A stretch of 64,000 nucleotides of DNA from Chamaecrista fasciculata (lineage: Eukaryota; Streptophyta; Magnoliopsida; Fabales; Fabaceae), in assembly GCA_003254925.1 (NCBI GenBank), contig QANZ01051184.1, positions 44,184 to 108,183 on the forward strand, in the 5' to 3' direction. Shown here one piece after another: positions 36,871 to 53,869 of the stretch (within the stretch, counting starts at the first letter, position 1; each line of letters begins with the position of its first letter). The notes beneath the pieces are model-generated. The model was given only the letters and a program-made list of their open reading frames with translations, made no database searches and was not told the origin of the DNA. Position numbers and translations under genes: made by a program.

Positions 36871-39739
36871 AACAAAAAAAAGACTCATCAAGAATAACCC
36901 GTAATTTCGAACTCGTCATAGTCGAACTTAAAACGAGAGAGATATTACTACATTTAGTTGTCGAGACCAATGAGTTAAACTTTTGAGAAATTTAAAGGAC
37001 CAAAATTGTAACACAAAAAGATAAAACCATAATTTGAGGATCAAAATGTGATTTCAATCTTTTAAAGATCGAGTTGTCAGCTCGGCGATTTTTCAGGGAC
37101 CAAATTATTAATTTATTGTTAATTATATAATGAACTTTATTGATAATAATAAAGAACTTTAGGAATATGTACCGCTACATAAGATTTAATACAAAAGCAT
37201 GAAGTCTCTAACTGTGTAAACATAATTTGTTTTTCAAAAAGATTGACCAAATGTTGCTTCTATACAGATAGTTTGCACGCATCTTCCTTTGAAATTTAGA
37301 AAACATTGATAGATTATATTCTCTCCTTTTTAAATTCATCAATAAATTAAATAATAATTAGGGCATTGACAGTAATCTGATCGGTATGAGTAGTTTACCT
37401 TTGGTGAGAGTTAAATTAAAGACGATCATAATCATCCACAGAAGTTGTGTCCACTTTTTGGACTGCTAAATTAAATAATGATGAAAATAGATAGTAATTT
37501 GGAATTTTCTTAATATATCTTCCCATTTATATATGAATCGTTAATCAAATAATGCAATTTAATTTGTAAATTCATTTTAAAAAATCTTGTATTATTTTCA
37601 ACAAATTTTCTGCTTTTGGGCCTTTTTCTCACCAGTATTTCCCTTCTTCCAACCTTTTTTTTTACTGACTATATATGGTAAAATCCTTCCCAATTTAAGG
37701 AAAAAAAACTATCTTTCCAAAAGTTATAGTCGTTAACAAGGGCCTAACTTTATTTCCTTAACGCACAGTAGAGCAGTCGCTTAAGCGTCATGGTTCGACT
37801 ATGACTTAGCCCCACACCTAAGCATCTGCTATAGGATAATTGATGCCACACCTTAGCTAACAATCACTTAAGTAAAATTTTGAGTATTACCCATATATAT
37901 AAATATATATTGAAAATTTTTTAATCAAAATATACTATTTGCTCCTAAAATGTGAATTAGTTATATATTTTTTAATCATTGAATTTGTCTTAAATGTATA
38001 CTTTTTATCTTTAAATTTATATTTTTTTATTCTTAAATTTGACTTGGGGACTAATTGTTGACAATTATAATATTTCAAAGATCAAATAATATATTTTTAT
38101 TATTCAAGATTAATTCCCTCATTCGGTATAGATTATTAGGGATCACAACATAAGTTTTTCTCTGTGTGTGTATATATGTCATTCCTTTTTTTTTTTTTTG
38201 AAAATACATTTATGGCTATATCTGATAGTGATAAGCTACCTACTATTAATATATAAATTAGTATTCCACATACACACAAAAAGAATTAAATCCCCGTTTG
38301 AGCTAAGAATACAGTGTTGTCCACGGGGAATAATGTTTTTCTTTTTCTAATTAGTATTTTTTAGAAAGCACCGGTTAAAATGTTTGAAAATACAAAAAGT
38401 ATTATAAATTAACAAAGGTTTTGTTGAAGAAAATATGATGGGTAAATTATATTTTGGTGCGGTTTAATTTTATTTTACTTTGGTACCTTGTGGTTTAAAA
38501 CGTGACACTTTGGTACCTCTTGAGATATATATCGTTAATACGTTGGTACCCTGAACAATTTTTTTGTTAGATTTGGATGGAGTTTCGCGTGTGCATTACA
38601 CGTGCATGTCACATGCCACACTAAAACTTCATTTTCTCTAATTTTTGGCCAAAACAAAGATTAAACACAATTTAGATCTCGAAAAACACCTCTAAAATCC
38701 AAGAAATTTGAGAGGTTTTTTTTTTCGAAATCCAAATTGTGTTTGATATTTGTTTTGGTCAAAAGTTGGAGAAAAATGAGTTATAGTAAGACATGTCATA
38801 TGCACGTACCAAATTCCCATCAAATCTAACGAAAAAATTATTCAATGTACCAAAGTGTTATTGGTACAAACTTCGGGATATCAAAGTGTCACTTTTTAAA
38901 CCACATGGTACTAAAGTGAAATGAGGTCTAACTACAGGGTACCAAAGTATAATTTACCAAAAAAATAAATGACAAAAAACTATTTTTCATACTTTTTATG
39001 TTTGTAACGTATTTTAGGACACTGATAAAAAACACTTTTTTATATATAATCTTTATCAAAATAGTAGGCAGTGCTATATTTTAATTATTATTGATCAAAT
39101 ATATAAAATTATAGTTTAGTTACTATATTATACATTTTTGTAAAAAAAAAAAGGTATGAAATTCACTAAAAAAAAGAGTATCTTTTTGTGGAAGACAATT
39201 AGACAAAGCATACCACAAAAGCAGACAAATTGAGATTTGAGATTTGAGGGGATATTTAATTGTTTTTAACTTTAAAATATTAATTGAAGAAAATGAATAA
39301 AAAAATGAATTATGTTATGTGGCGGAGGGAACTCGCATTCATTTCCTCTTTAATTTCTTAATGTTATGACCATCGCACTAAATAATATAATATGAATAAT
39401 AAAATAGTCCACCAAAAATAATAATAATAATAAAATAGCAATATGACTATGCGATGCCCAGAATATTCCTTCAATGTTCTATATTCTCTCTTTCTTCACT
39501 TCTCTTAACTTGACTGCATTATAATTTAATTATTTAATTTTTTTGTACAATTTAATTATTTAATTTCGAAATATCTTTAGAAATAACTTGTTGCTACAAA
39601 ATAATTGGTGTATGTGGATGTGAATTTTTTTGGGCCATTTTGTAGACGTTATATATTATACTAACAAAATCTTGGATTCAATTTTTCTTTGATTGAAAAT
39701 TATAATTCTCATTATTTGTCAAATATATGTTTATCAACA
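36871..39739. other. AT-rich intergenic DNA with dispersed repeats
   Basis: Includes a block at about 37738-37875 (GGTTCGACTATGACTT...) that is repeated at 39940 and 40775, related to the internal part of the LTR element there, and a MITE at 38440. The remainder is AT-rich with no supported gene. Confidence 0.4.
38440..38958. mobile_element. Diverged GGGTAAAT-family MITE, copy 3
   Basis: Arms with TTTGGTACCTTGTGGTTTAAAA at the left and the complement at the right, from GGGTAAATTA to TAATTTACC. The middle differs from the other copies and contains its own inner inverted repeat (CTTGGATTTTAGAGG-like). Flanking 9-mers no longer match, so it is probably older. Confidence 0.6.
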
Positions 39740-39861
39740 GCCCTAGAGTCGACATTGTTGAGAGGGCTTTAACTGTTCACTCACAGCTTGAATGGGATTA
39801 GTCTTCGCCTAGACCGTTACACGGATAGGTGGGAGAAACTCATGGTTATACAAAAAAAAAA
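39740..39861 (+). mobile_element. 5'-truncated tRNA-derived SINE, family 1
   Basis: It begins at the box B side (CCCTAGAGTCGACATTGTTG) and keeps the body and the GGTGGGAGAAACTCATGG end, followed by an A run. Box A is absent. Truncation at the 5' side is usual for retroposed copies. Confidence 0.6.
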
Positions 39862-39888
39862 TGTTTATAAGCCAAAAAAGTCAAATTG

Positions 39889-40860
39889 TTAGGATCAAAC
39901 GCTTATCATTAAGCCAAAAACACATCGACACCCAAGCGCCATGGTTCGACTATGACTTGGCCCCACACTTAGGCTTCCACCATAGAACAATTGATGTTAC
40001 ACCTTGGCTAACAATCTCTCCCTAAGTCACACCTTGGCTAACAATCTCTCCCTAAGCAATTGTCCTATAGGGAATCAAATCGCTGACTTTAGCTTTGATA
40101 TCAATTGTTAGTGATGAACTGGGATTTGGCGATTCACCTCCGAAGCTTAAGTTAGTATTGAGATAAGAATATGAGCTAGCATGAGTAACTTACCTTTATA
40201 GAGTTACCATCTTGTATTTATAGGCTTATTGAGGAGAGTCCATTTAAGGAAATTTCCTTGATTGTAAGAAGAGATATCTTCAGTGATATGGGAAGTGAAT
40301 CATAATATTTCCTATTTCATGTAGGAAGATATTGTTTTGCCAATTAAGGATAAGTGAATAACTATTTCCTTATTTGCGTAAGGCGCCTTGATGGCCAAGG
40401 AAGAATCCATGGGAAGGATCTCTGAGCGATTTGTCTTGATTGACAGCGGATCTTGATTGATCCTTGATTGGTTCCTGATTGGTTGAAGGAATGTCTCCTT
40501 ATTCCTTACGACCTTATGCTCAGTGGGCGCCCATGCCCTCTATTGTTATGGGCGTCCCTGCCTTAGCGGGGTTAAGGGCGCTCTCGCCCTTACAACCCAC
40601 CTTGTGGGTCTATGGCGTGCTGGGCCAAGGGCATCTTCTGCCAATTGGGCCTCCTAATTATTGAGCCTATTATCAGCTAGGATCAAGCACTTATCACTAG
40701 GCCAAAAGATATAGTTATTAGTAAGGGCACAACTCTATTTCCTTAACCCCACAGTAGATAAAACACTCAAACGCTATGGTTTGACTATGACTTGGCCTCA
40801 CACTTAAGCTTCTGCCATGAAACAATTGATGTCTCACCTTACCTAACACAAATATCTCTT
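39889..40860 (-). mobile_element. LTR retrotransposon remnant with a tRNA-Met-type primer site
   Basis: On the minus strand an LTR of roughly 580 bp (about 40690 down to 40106) ends in ...CACTAACA. Directly after it comes TTGATATCAAAGC, a near match to the TGGTATCAGAGC primer site complementary to initiator tRNA-Met. CTATAAATAC near 40219 fits an LTR TATA box. About 215 bp of leader-like sequence follows, then the element breaks off. Sequences at 40680-40855 repeat the leader part. No gag or pol frame is present. The far LTR boundary is approximate. Confidence 0.55.
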
Positions 40861-41654
40861 TAAACTTTAAAGTGTAGTTTATTGCTGGTAATTGCAGAAA
40901 GTGTTATAGTGATGTTGTGCAACTTTTATATAAATAAAAAAAGAATAGATGTTAATAATCAGTCAAAAATAAAAAAGGTTTACAAATGTTGGTCCAATGA
41001 TTAAAACTGTGAAAACCACAATTATTATGGGAAATGGTAGATATTATTTTAATATAGTGCACATGGAAAGAATAAGATGCTGATTGATAATTACAAACTC
41101 GTTTCAGTAGGGTCATCTACTAGAAGAGTTATAACCGTTGAATGTGTTGTTTTATTTGTTGTTTCCATGTCTCATATATATGTATATATATATATATAGA
41201 ACTCACAACAAACGGCCACAAAATAAAACTGATTAAATTAAAATTTGGGATGAATGTGACTCTGATTGTGATTTGAATTTTATTTTGATCATGATTTTTA
41301 TTCCATCTTTGAGAGTGTGAAGACTGAAGAAACCGGTTTTATTTATATTTTCATCGTTTTAACCTGTGTTGTTGTTACAGGCCAAAAAAAAAAAACCTGT
41401 GTTGTTGTTATTATTTAATTAAGAAGGTATTGAACTTTGAAAAATAAAAATAAACTAAAAATAACATTTAATACTCATTTTTTTTATTTTTCATTTCAAA
41501 CTGTTATTTTTTCTTTTATTTTTTATACATTTTAGAAATTTATAATTTAATCATCAAAAGATGATAAATTTTTTAATTTAATTTATAAAAGAAAAGATAA
41601 AACCATTTAGTATCTGAAAATTATAATTATAAAATCGATTCATTTTTATTGTCT
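40861..41654. other. AT-rich intergenic DNA
   Basis: AT tract at about 41180-41198 and a short duplicated ACCTGTGTTGTTGTTA on both sides of an A run near 41370-41410. No gene. Confidence 0.4.
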
Positions 41655-41757
41655 TAACAATCTGTAAGTACCTCTATGAGTGCTCATTGAGCCTCGAGGC
41701 TTACTTTGACCCTAGATTGGGGCGTCATTCCCTCACCTAAATTTTTTGTTACCAAAA
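41655..41757 (+). mobile_element. 3' part of a tRNA-derived SINE, family 2
   Basis: TGTAAGTACCTCTATGAGTGCTC through CTCACCTAAATTTTTTGTTACC, then an A-rich tail. It matches the body and 3' end of the complete copy at 42368-42560 read on the minus strand. Confidence 0.5.
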
Positions 41758-42367
41758 AAGAAAGGGCTAAATTGATTATAATTTCATTTTATAGAGACAA
41801 AATTTTATTTTTCATTCCAAAGATTAAATTAAATATCTATAATCTTGTATAGCATAATCATTAATTTATTCTCAAGAAGATTTTTTTTATTATTTTAATA
41901 CACATGATGAACAAAAATTATTGAATGTATATTAACCACTGAAGCTCTCAAACCCATCATCATTACACCACATGCACTTGGTGGCTTAGTTAAAGTGTCA
42001 TCTAATCTGATTTTTGAAACAATTCTTAAATAGAAGAGGAAATTAAACTTTATCTTTTTACCAAATTTTAAGTATTGACAAATTGGTATGACTTTTTACA
42101 TGTGTCTACATCAAGGATGATTTTTTTTTTTTTTGATAAGATCAAGGATGATTTTTAACTTATAACCAAATATGTGAAATAGTCTATTAGGAGAATTATG
42201 TCCCATTAGAAATATAAGGAGTTGGTCACATTAAGATCGAGATGTTTAATAGTCAAGGAAAAGGATAATTTTCTCTCTATTAAGGTTGGATGATCAGCGA
42301 TATAAGTTTCATGTAAAATGTGGAAATGAGAGAAGTTGGGTAAACAAAATTAAAGAAGTTATTTTTT

Positions 42368-42560
42368 TGGTAAAGAAAAATTTAGGTGAGTTGGGCCTAA
42401 GAATTCACCAAGACCCGGACAAACCTCCAAGCTCTATGAGCATTTACAGAGGTACTTACAAATTGCATACCAACAAGTCCATCACATCGGCAGTGGGAAT
42501 CGAACTCACGATCTTGTGAGTTATGAGTCAACTTCTTATCAACTAGGCGAATCTTTATTA
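42368..42560 (-). mobile_element. tRNA-derived SINE, family 2
   Basis: Minus strand: CGCCTAGTTGATAAGAAGTTG (box A region), CGTGAGTTCGATTCCCAC (box B near 42492-42502), then a body with TGTAAGTACCTCTG, ending CTCACCTAAATTTTT and an A-rich tail. It is a pol III-type retroposon distinct from family 1. Confidence 0.6.
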
Positions 42561-43740
42561 ACAAACAAAAGGAGAAGTTGAATATCATTGAGTTAGATCA
42601 TGATGTAAGAGATCAAATGGAGCTGGTAAATGAAAATGCTCTAATTGCCCAGTCATGTACCACTATAGTGTAAGAGATGAAAAACATAATCTTGCAAGGT
42701 TGCAACCTTTGGGGAATCCTACCAAATTCATAGCATACAACTTAAATATGAAAAACCTCCTCAATCGTTACTTATTAATTCAAGCAAGACAATAATCTCC
42801 ACTAATTCATTCGACTTATAAACGTCATTCATCTTTAAATATTTATCTTTATTTAAATATAATTTAAGATAATAAACTCTATAACTTCATACATTCGAAT
42901 TCATGTAATAACTTTATCATTAAAGATATTTTATAGATGTCTCCATTCATGCATTCACCATCTAAACTCATTTAAAAATTTAACTGTAATAATTGAATCA
43001 ACTTGTTTAATTCACAGCCCAGGTAAATTGATTCACTTTGACACCTTAATTATATAAATAAATGAGAGCCAACGGGGAGTAATAAAATTGAATTGAGTTG
43101 AAAAAATTTCAAAGTGAACTCGTTAATTTAGTAAATTCAACATACTAGTATGATGAATATGACCAATCTTAATAATTCCATGTGTACACTCAAATTTGTA
43201 AACCTTTAATAACCCTTAATATATAATAGAAACCATTTGTAATTTCACCAATATTTTTCTAAACCACGTGTACCTATAAGAATTTGGATATTCTAAATTT
43301 GATTTGTTTTTGATTTTCTGTATTTGGGTAACTTTTAACCGTATAATTTTGTGCTTGCCGTTAAGATAATGCCACATGGCAAGCTCATTTTCTGAAATAC
43401 ACTATTTTATCAAATGAAATGGTGTGTGTTGTGATTGTTTTGCTCGGCGTTCAAAGTACAGACAATTGCAGAGAAATTTGAAAATAGAGAATGCAGGTCC
43501 TAACTATAGAATAAAGAGTCAATTTTGGTAAAAAAAAATTAAAGAGTAAATTAACAATTTGATCTTTTTAAAAAATGATTAAATTGATCACTCAATCCTT
43601 AAAATGTTAAAATATACAATTTGATTGCTGAGAGATGAAAATGATACTCCAAATATTAAATTATTAGTTTACCTAGAATAAATCTACCGAAACAAGTAAC
43701 ATGTATCGTGTGGAAAACTTGAGAAGAAAGAAAGAAAGAG
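42561..43740. other. AT-rich intergenic DNA upstream of the phosphatase gene
   Basis: No host gene. A small foldback-like segment of the 'AATTTGATC..TTAAA' type lies at about 43540-43680. Confidence 0.4.
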
Positions 43741-48056
<4,316 letters not shown>

Positions 48057-48559
48057 AGATGGCTTTTCTTTTCATTTTCTTGTGAAACCAAAATGCAGAT
48101 TCTCCTCTGAAGTAAGTTAACATAAAGTGATGAGATCCTTCAATGCATTAGAGCGGCAAAGGAATAATCTTTCTTCTCCAATTTTTAGAATAAGAAAAAT
48201 AATTTAGTATTAGTTTTTTATTTGCTTTCTGAATGTTCTTCTCTGTTCCTTTTGGTTGGCTTCTCTATAAGCCTCCCTTTAGATTTTTTTTTTTTTTTTT
48301 TTATTTTTTTTTTTTTTTTAATACCCAGTCATACTTACATTTTTTTTTTTATTTTGTACTTTTTGAACTTTAAAATTGTGTGTGATGAATTTGAAACTTG
48401 AGAGTTGACATGTTGAATTTGATTATTATGAGTTTATGACTTATGAGATCTTGTTTAATATGCATTTAGTCCATTTACTTGCTTGAAAAAATATTTAGTC
48501 CATGATCTNACCCAGATCCTCCAAGAATTCTAATTAACCTCGGTCCTTTTTTTTTTTTG
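48057..48559. other. 3' flank of the phosphatase gene
   Basis: Contains long T runs (about 48285-48320 and 48340-48350) and an N at 48509. Polyadenylation signals are probably here but cannot be singled out. No other gene. Confidence 0.4.
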
Positions 48560-48917
48560 GGGTAAATTCCACTTTGGTACTCTATTCTATGGACCAATTC
48601 CACTTTGGTACCCTATTCTTTCAAAGGTGACACTTTGGTACCTTGTTCTTTCAAAAATGTCGTTTTGGTACCCTGTTCTTTGGACCAAGTGACACTTTGG
48701 TACCCTAAAAAAAAGAATAAGGTAATAAATAGGGAAAGAAAAGGTACCAATGTGTCACTTGGTCCAAAGAACAGAGTACTAAAATGTCACTTTTGAAAGA
48801 ACAGGGTACCAAAATGATATTTTTGAAAGATTAGGGTACCAAAGTGTCACTTTTGAAAGAACAGGGTACCAAAGTGGAATTGGTCCATAGAACAGGGTAC
48901 CAAAGTGAAATTTATCC
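48560..48917. mobile_element. GGGTAAAT-family MITE, copy 4
   Basis: A foldback with repeated CACTTTGGTACC in one arm and GGTACCAAAGTG in the other (GGGTAAATTCCACTTT to AAAGTGAAATTTATCC). It is flanked by T runs, so a target duplication cannot be judged. Confidence 0.65.
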
Positions 48918-49092
48918 TTTTTTTTTTCTCCTTTATGGCCTTGTTAGTCTATGTTGATGATGTACTAATTAATTACAAAAAATGATGTCTTTGAGTTTAT
49001 GTTGTAACATGCCTGTATAATTAAGCCTGTGTATTTGTTCTCAATAAATCAAGTATTTTTTTTTTGGCCAAATAAATCAAGTATTCATTCAT

Positions 49093-50835
49093 GGGTAAAT
49101 TGCAATTTGGTACCCTGTGGTTAGGGGCGTTTCCCCTTTGGTACCCTGAAAGAAACATTTTTGCATTGTGGTACCCCGTGGTTTGCTCCGTTAGCGATTT
49201 GGTACCCTGAGGTTTTTTTCTGTTAGGATTTAACGGCAAATGTTAGTTAAAATGTCAAAAATCTCCCAAAAAGTCTTCTCTTATGCGTTTAAGTCCTTTC
49301 CCTTTACTAAAAGGGATCAAAACATAAAGAATTAATTATAAAAGGGTCTTTAGAATTCTAATATTATAGATTTTTCTCCTTTTCATAAGATTTCTTTTGA
49401 ATAGGTCCTGATTTAATTACACTTTAATACCAAAAGTTTATGATCTTTATCAAAATAGTCCTTAGAACCTCAAAAACAAATGAGCATCTATGATTTATCA
49501 AAAAATCCCTATATTCAACTACAATTTTCATTCAAGTACACTACAAACAAATCAAAACCCCCAAATTTTTTCAAAATCAAGCCCCACAAAAAAAAAAAAT
49601 TTCATCTCTTCTTCAAATCGGTCCCTAAAACCTTAAACTTTTGAATAGGTCCTGATTTAATTACAAACAAATCAAAACCCCTAAATTTTTCCAAAATCAA
49701 GTCCTATTTTTGTCTCTCAAATTATGATATTATGATATTTTTATTTGTATTTTTTTTATGGTTTTTATGAGATAAAAGGGACAACCTAATAATCTCAAGT
49801 ATTTATTAAATGGATTACAGTCTATAAAATATTTGAGTCATGAACCCCATAATATTTTATAAATTACAAAATAATTGTCTTAACCTAAATTAATTAGGCT
49901 TAAACAAAAAAATGTAATCTCCTAACCAAAATAATTAACAAAAGAATGGGAGAAAACAAGCCAGATCAATATAATAATATATAATAATATAATAATATTA
50001 TATTTATACATATATATATATACACGGCCAAAACACGTTCAGTGAAGGGAGAAGAGCATTCAAGAAAGTTTTCGCTAAAATTACAGATTGACCCCCCAAA
50101 AGTTTCCAAAATTTTAACATAGGTCCCTGGACATGTCATATACAGGGACCAAAATGAAAAAAAATAAAGTTTTCTGGGGTCAAAAGGTAATTTTACAAAA
50201 ATAAGAGGTCCAGACTGAAAATTACAGAACACTCCAAAATCTGGAGAATCAATTCATTCCAGTCCCTATCGGAACACGAAAATCAGGATTTTGTGACGGA
50301 TTTTGGACCGATTTGAAGAAGAGATGAAATGTTTTTTTTTTGGGGGCTTGATTTCGAAAAAATTTGGGGGTTTTGATTTGTTTGTAGTGTACTTGAATGA
50401 AAATTGTAGTTGAATATAGGGATTTTTTGATAAATCATAGATGCTCATTTGTTTTTGAGGTTCTAAGGACTATTTTGATAAAGATCATAAACTTTTGGTA
50501 TTAAAGTGTAATTAAATCAGGACCTATTCAAAAGAAATCTTATGAAAAGGAGAAAAATCTATAATATTAGAATTCTAAAGACCCTTTTATAATTAATTCT
50601 TTATGTTTTGATCCCTTTTAGTAAAGGGAAAGGACTTAAACGCATAAGAGAAGACTTTTTGGGAGATTTTTGACATTTTAACTAACATTTGCCGTTAAAT
50701 CCTAACAGAAAAAAACCTCAGGGTACCAAATCGCTAACGGAGCAAACCACGGGGTACCACAATGCAAAAATTTTTCTTTCAGGGTACCAAAGGGGAACCG
50801 CCCCTAACCACAGGGTACCAAATTGCAATTTACCC
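49093..50835. mobile_element. Mutator-like element with giant terminal inverted repeats
   Basis: A 1743-bp element runs from GGGTAAATTGCAATTTGG to CCAAATTGCAATTTACCC. The two arms, about 49093-49628 and 50301-50835, are near-identical inverted copies some 535 bp long. Only about 670 bp lies between them, with no convincing frame. TTCATTCAT at 49084-49092 is repeated exactly at 50836-50844. A transcript through it would form a hairpin of over 500 bp. It is a close relative of the element that starts at 50856. Confidence 0.85.
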
Positions 50836-51464
50836 TTCATTCATTATATATACATGGGTAAATTGCAGTTTGGTACCCTGTGGTTAGGGGCGGTTTCACT
50901 TTGGTACCTTGAAAGAAAATTTTTTGCAGTTTGGTGTCCCCTTGGTTTGCTCCGTTAGCAAATTGGTCCCCTGTGCTTTATTTCCGTTAGGATTTAACGG
51001 AAAATGTAATTGTGACCACGTTAAAATGTCAAAAACCTCCCAACAAGTCTTCTCTTATGCGTTTAAGTCCTTTCCCTTTACTAAAAGGGATCAAAACATA
51101 AAGAAAACAAAAACTAAAGGGTTTTGAAAATAATTATAAAAGGGTCTTTAGAATTCTAATATTACAAAATTTTCTCCTTTTCATTAGATTTCTTTTGAAT
51201 ATGTCTTGATTTAATTACACTTTAATCCCAAAAGTTTATGATCTTTATCAAAATAGTCCTTAGAACCTCAAAAAACAAATGAGCATCTATGATTTATCAA
51301 AAAGGTTAGTCTAAGATGCAAAGTTTGATTCTTGATATATGATGCAATTGTTGACGTGGCAAAATTATAGCCAATTGATATAATCCAATGGTGTTAAATA
51401 ATATACTGTTAAATAGGTAAATTTTATATTGTGCTTAAAATTAGTATATTTTTCATAAGACTTA

Positions 51465-53508
51465 GGGTGCGTTTGGATGCAAAGTTAAGGTAAAGGAGGA
51501 TAAAGGAATGGGGGAGGTAATAAAGGAGAGGTAAAGGATTTTTGTTATAAAGGAGGTTTTTAGTAAATTGTGTTTGGAAAAATGAGAGATAAAGGAGGAA
51601 TTATGATGTGAAATTATTTTAAAGGATATGTAATGATTGTGGTGGGTTGAAATAATAGTATTGGTATTTTAAATTTGTATAGGGGTAAAAATGGTAAAAA
51701 TAAAGGAGGATAAATGAGTGTTGTTTTTTTGTTTGTTTTGGTGTTAGTAAAGTGGTATGAGTAATGATTGCCTCGAAATTTGTGCTAAAGGAGGAAGTTA
51801 ATAAAGGAGATTTTTGGAGTGGTAAGGTAAAGGAGGATGGAGGTGTGAATGTGGGACCAAAATGTAATTTTTGAGTACTGAATTGTAAACTTTTAGGGAC
51901 TAGATTATATATTTTTCCTGTTTACTGTCTTTTAATTTTATTTTAAAATTTTGATACTACAAAAAATATTACCTATATATATAATAGAGAAGGGACCAAA
52001 ATGTATATTTTCTGGGGTATGAATTATGTATTTTTCTAAATTTTCTTCTTCAGTAGTTGCAGAACAAAAAATATTAGCCATATATATACAGAATGATGGA
52101 CCAATATGTATATTTTTTACACTTCAAAAAATATTACTTATATATATACTGGAGGAAGGACCAAATTGTAAAGTCTTAGGGAATGAATTATATATTTTTT
52201 CCCATTACTGTTTTTTAAATATGTTCATAAATTTTTAAACCACAAAAAATATTACCCATATATATACTGTAGGAGGGACCAAAACCTATATTTTTGGGGT
52301 CTTGATTATATATTTAACTCATTGATCAAAATGTAAATAACATGGACTTAATAATTTTATTTTAAATTTTTACTCTAAAAAATATTATTAAATAATTGAA
52401 AAATAGAGGAAGGAATACGAATATATCAAAAATTATAGGCCAAAGTCCTATTTTGGTCCCTCAGTTATGCTCCATGTTCCAAATTGGTCCCTCAGTTATT
52501 TTTTGTTCCATATTGGTCCCTCAGCTATATATTTTGATGACTCAAGTATTGACTTATTAAGTTAGCATTATTTTTTAAGTAAATTAATATAAATTATATA
52601 TCTACACTATATTATATGTCTAAGGGTCTTCTGGTAGTCGGTCATTTAAAATTATAGTATAAAATAAATTATTACATCATAATACATAAAATAAAATAAT
52701 TTAAAATATATATACAAAAGAAAAACCCATCCCACGTCCATGTATCATCCCATCCCACGTTCATGATGTATTATTCAAATAAAAACTATCCCACGTCGTC
52801 CATCTTTATTTTTTTTAGGCCAAAATGTGATTCATCTTCATTAACTTATAATAACATATCTATCTTAATTTAAAATTTTTTTTCACCAATTTCAAATAAT
52901 TTTTTCTGTTATTTTTTAATGTTCAATAAAAAATGAAAAGAAGTTATTTTATTAGTAAACTTTTTAACTAATATTTTGAGTATTTTAAAATAAAATGAGA
53001 TAGAGAGAGAGAGGGTGAGTAAAAAAATAGTAAGAAAAGATGAAGGAGAGAGAAAGTTGTAAGGGTAATAAAAAAATATTTTTATATGCAATTTACAAAT
53101 ATGCCCTTTGAATATTTTGGGAGTGGATCTGCTCAATTATGGGAGTGATAAAGTATGGTGAAGTATGAATCTCAACCATCCATTCTATTTCTAGTTTTGT
53201 TCCTAATGATGATGGTTGAAGGAATGGATGGTTGAGATTCATACTTCACCATACTTTATCACAACCATAATTGAGCAGATCCACTCCCGAATATTTTATT
53301 ATTTTATAGTAAAAAGTAGGTAATTATAGGTAGTTGAGTAGGGATATGTTAGTAATTTTAGAAGATAAAGAAGAGATAAAGGAGGAAAATAAAGGAGGGG
53401 GAGATAAAGGTAAAACAAACAACATTTGTAACTGTAGCTCTGGTAGTAAAGGAGTACTGGGAGATAAAGGAGGATAAAGGCACTATAACTGTGTATCCAA
53501 ACGCACCC
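51465..53508. mobile_element. PIF/Harbinger-like non-autonomous element nested in the Pack-MULE
   Basis: Terminal inverted repeats GGGTGCGTTTGGAT and ATCCAAACGCACCC are bounded by TTA at 51462-51464 and 53509-53511, the 3-bp duplication typical of PIF/Harbinger. Subterminal regions at both ends are full of AAAGGAG/GATAAAGG repeats. It has no transposase frame. Internally it carries a half-copy of a TTTTGGTCCCTCAG foldback (about 52437-52540), a Helitron-like 5' end (A|TCTACACTATATTATATG at 52601) and a complete small MULE hairpin at 53119. Confidence 0.75.
53119..53288. mobile_element. Short MULE-type hairpin MITE nested in the Harbinger element
   Basis: A 170-bp near-perfect palindrome with arms of about 68 bp, starting GGGAGTGGATCTGCTCAATT and ending with its complement. 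GAATATTTT at 53110-53118 is repeated exactly at 53289-53297, a 9-bp duplication. This is the third layer of nesting: hairpin in Harbinger in Pack-MULE. Confidence 0.85.
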
Positions 53509-53869
53509 TTAGACTTATTGTAAATTAGTCCCTAAAACAATAAATAACTAGGAAAATTAATCATTTGATCCATATAGAATATTTAAATTTTTAATTTAAT
53601 CCCTATAGTTTAATTTTTTTTAAATTAGTCCCTACACTTTAATAACATTTACAAATTTGATCTTTACTAATGATTCGTTATAAGATCATATCATTAACTT
53701 TTTACTGACTAATCCAACTAATTGATGCTAACATGTAAATAATATTTCGATTTTGAATTAGTTTGAAATTCTGAATCCAGCCCTATTTTAAATTAATCAG
53801 TCATCCTTGGCTCACACAAATTATACCTCTCAACCCTAACTATACCATTAACATCACTTTCACCCCCTT

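Noticed and set aside
48605..48796. Frame with repeated VPYSFKG/VPCSFKN units
   Set aside because: A translation of the GGTACC blocks of a foldback MITE arm, not a protein repeat.
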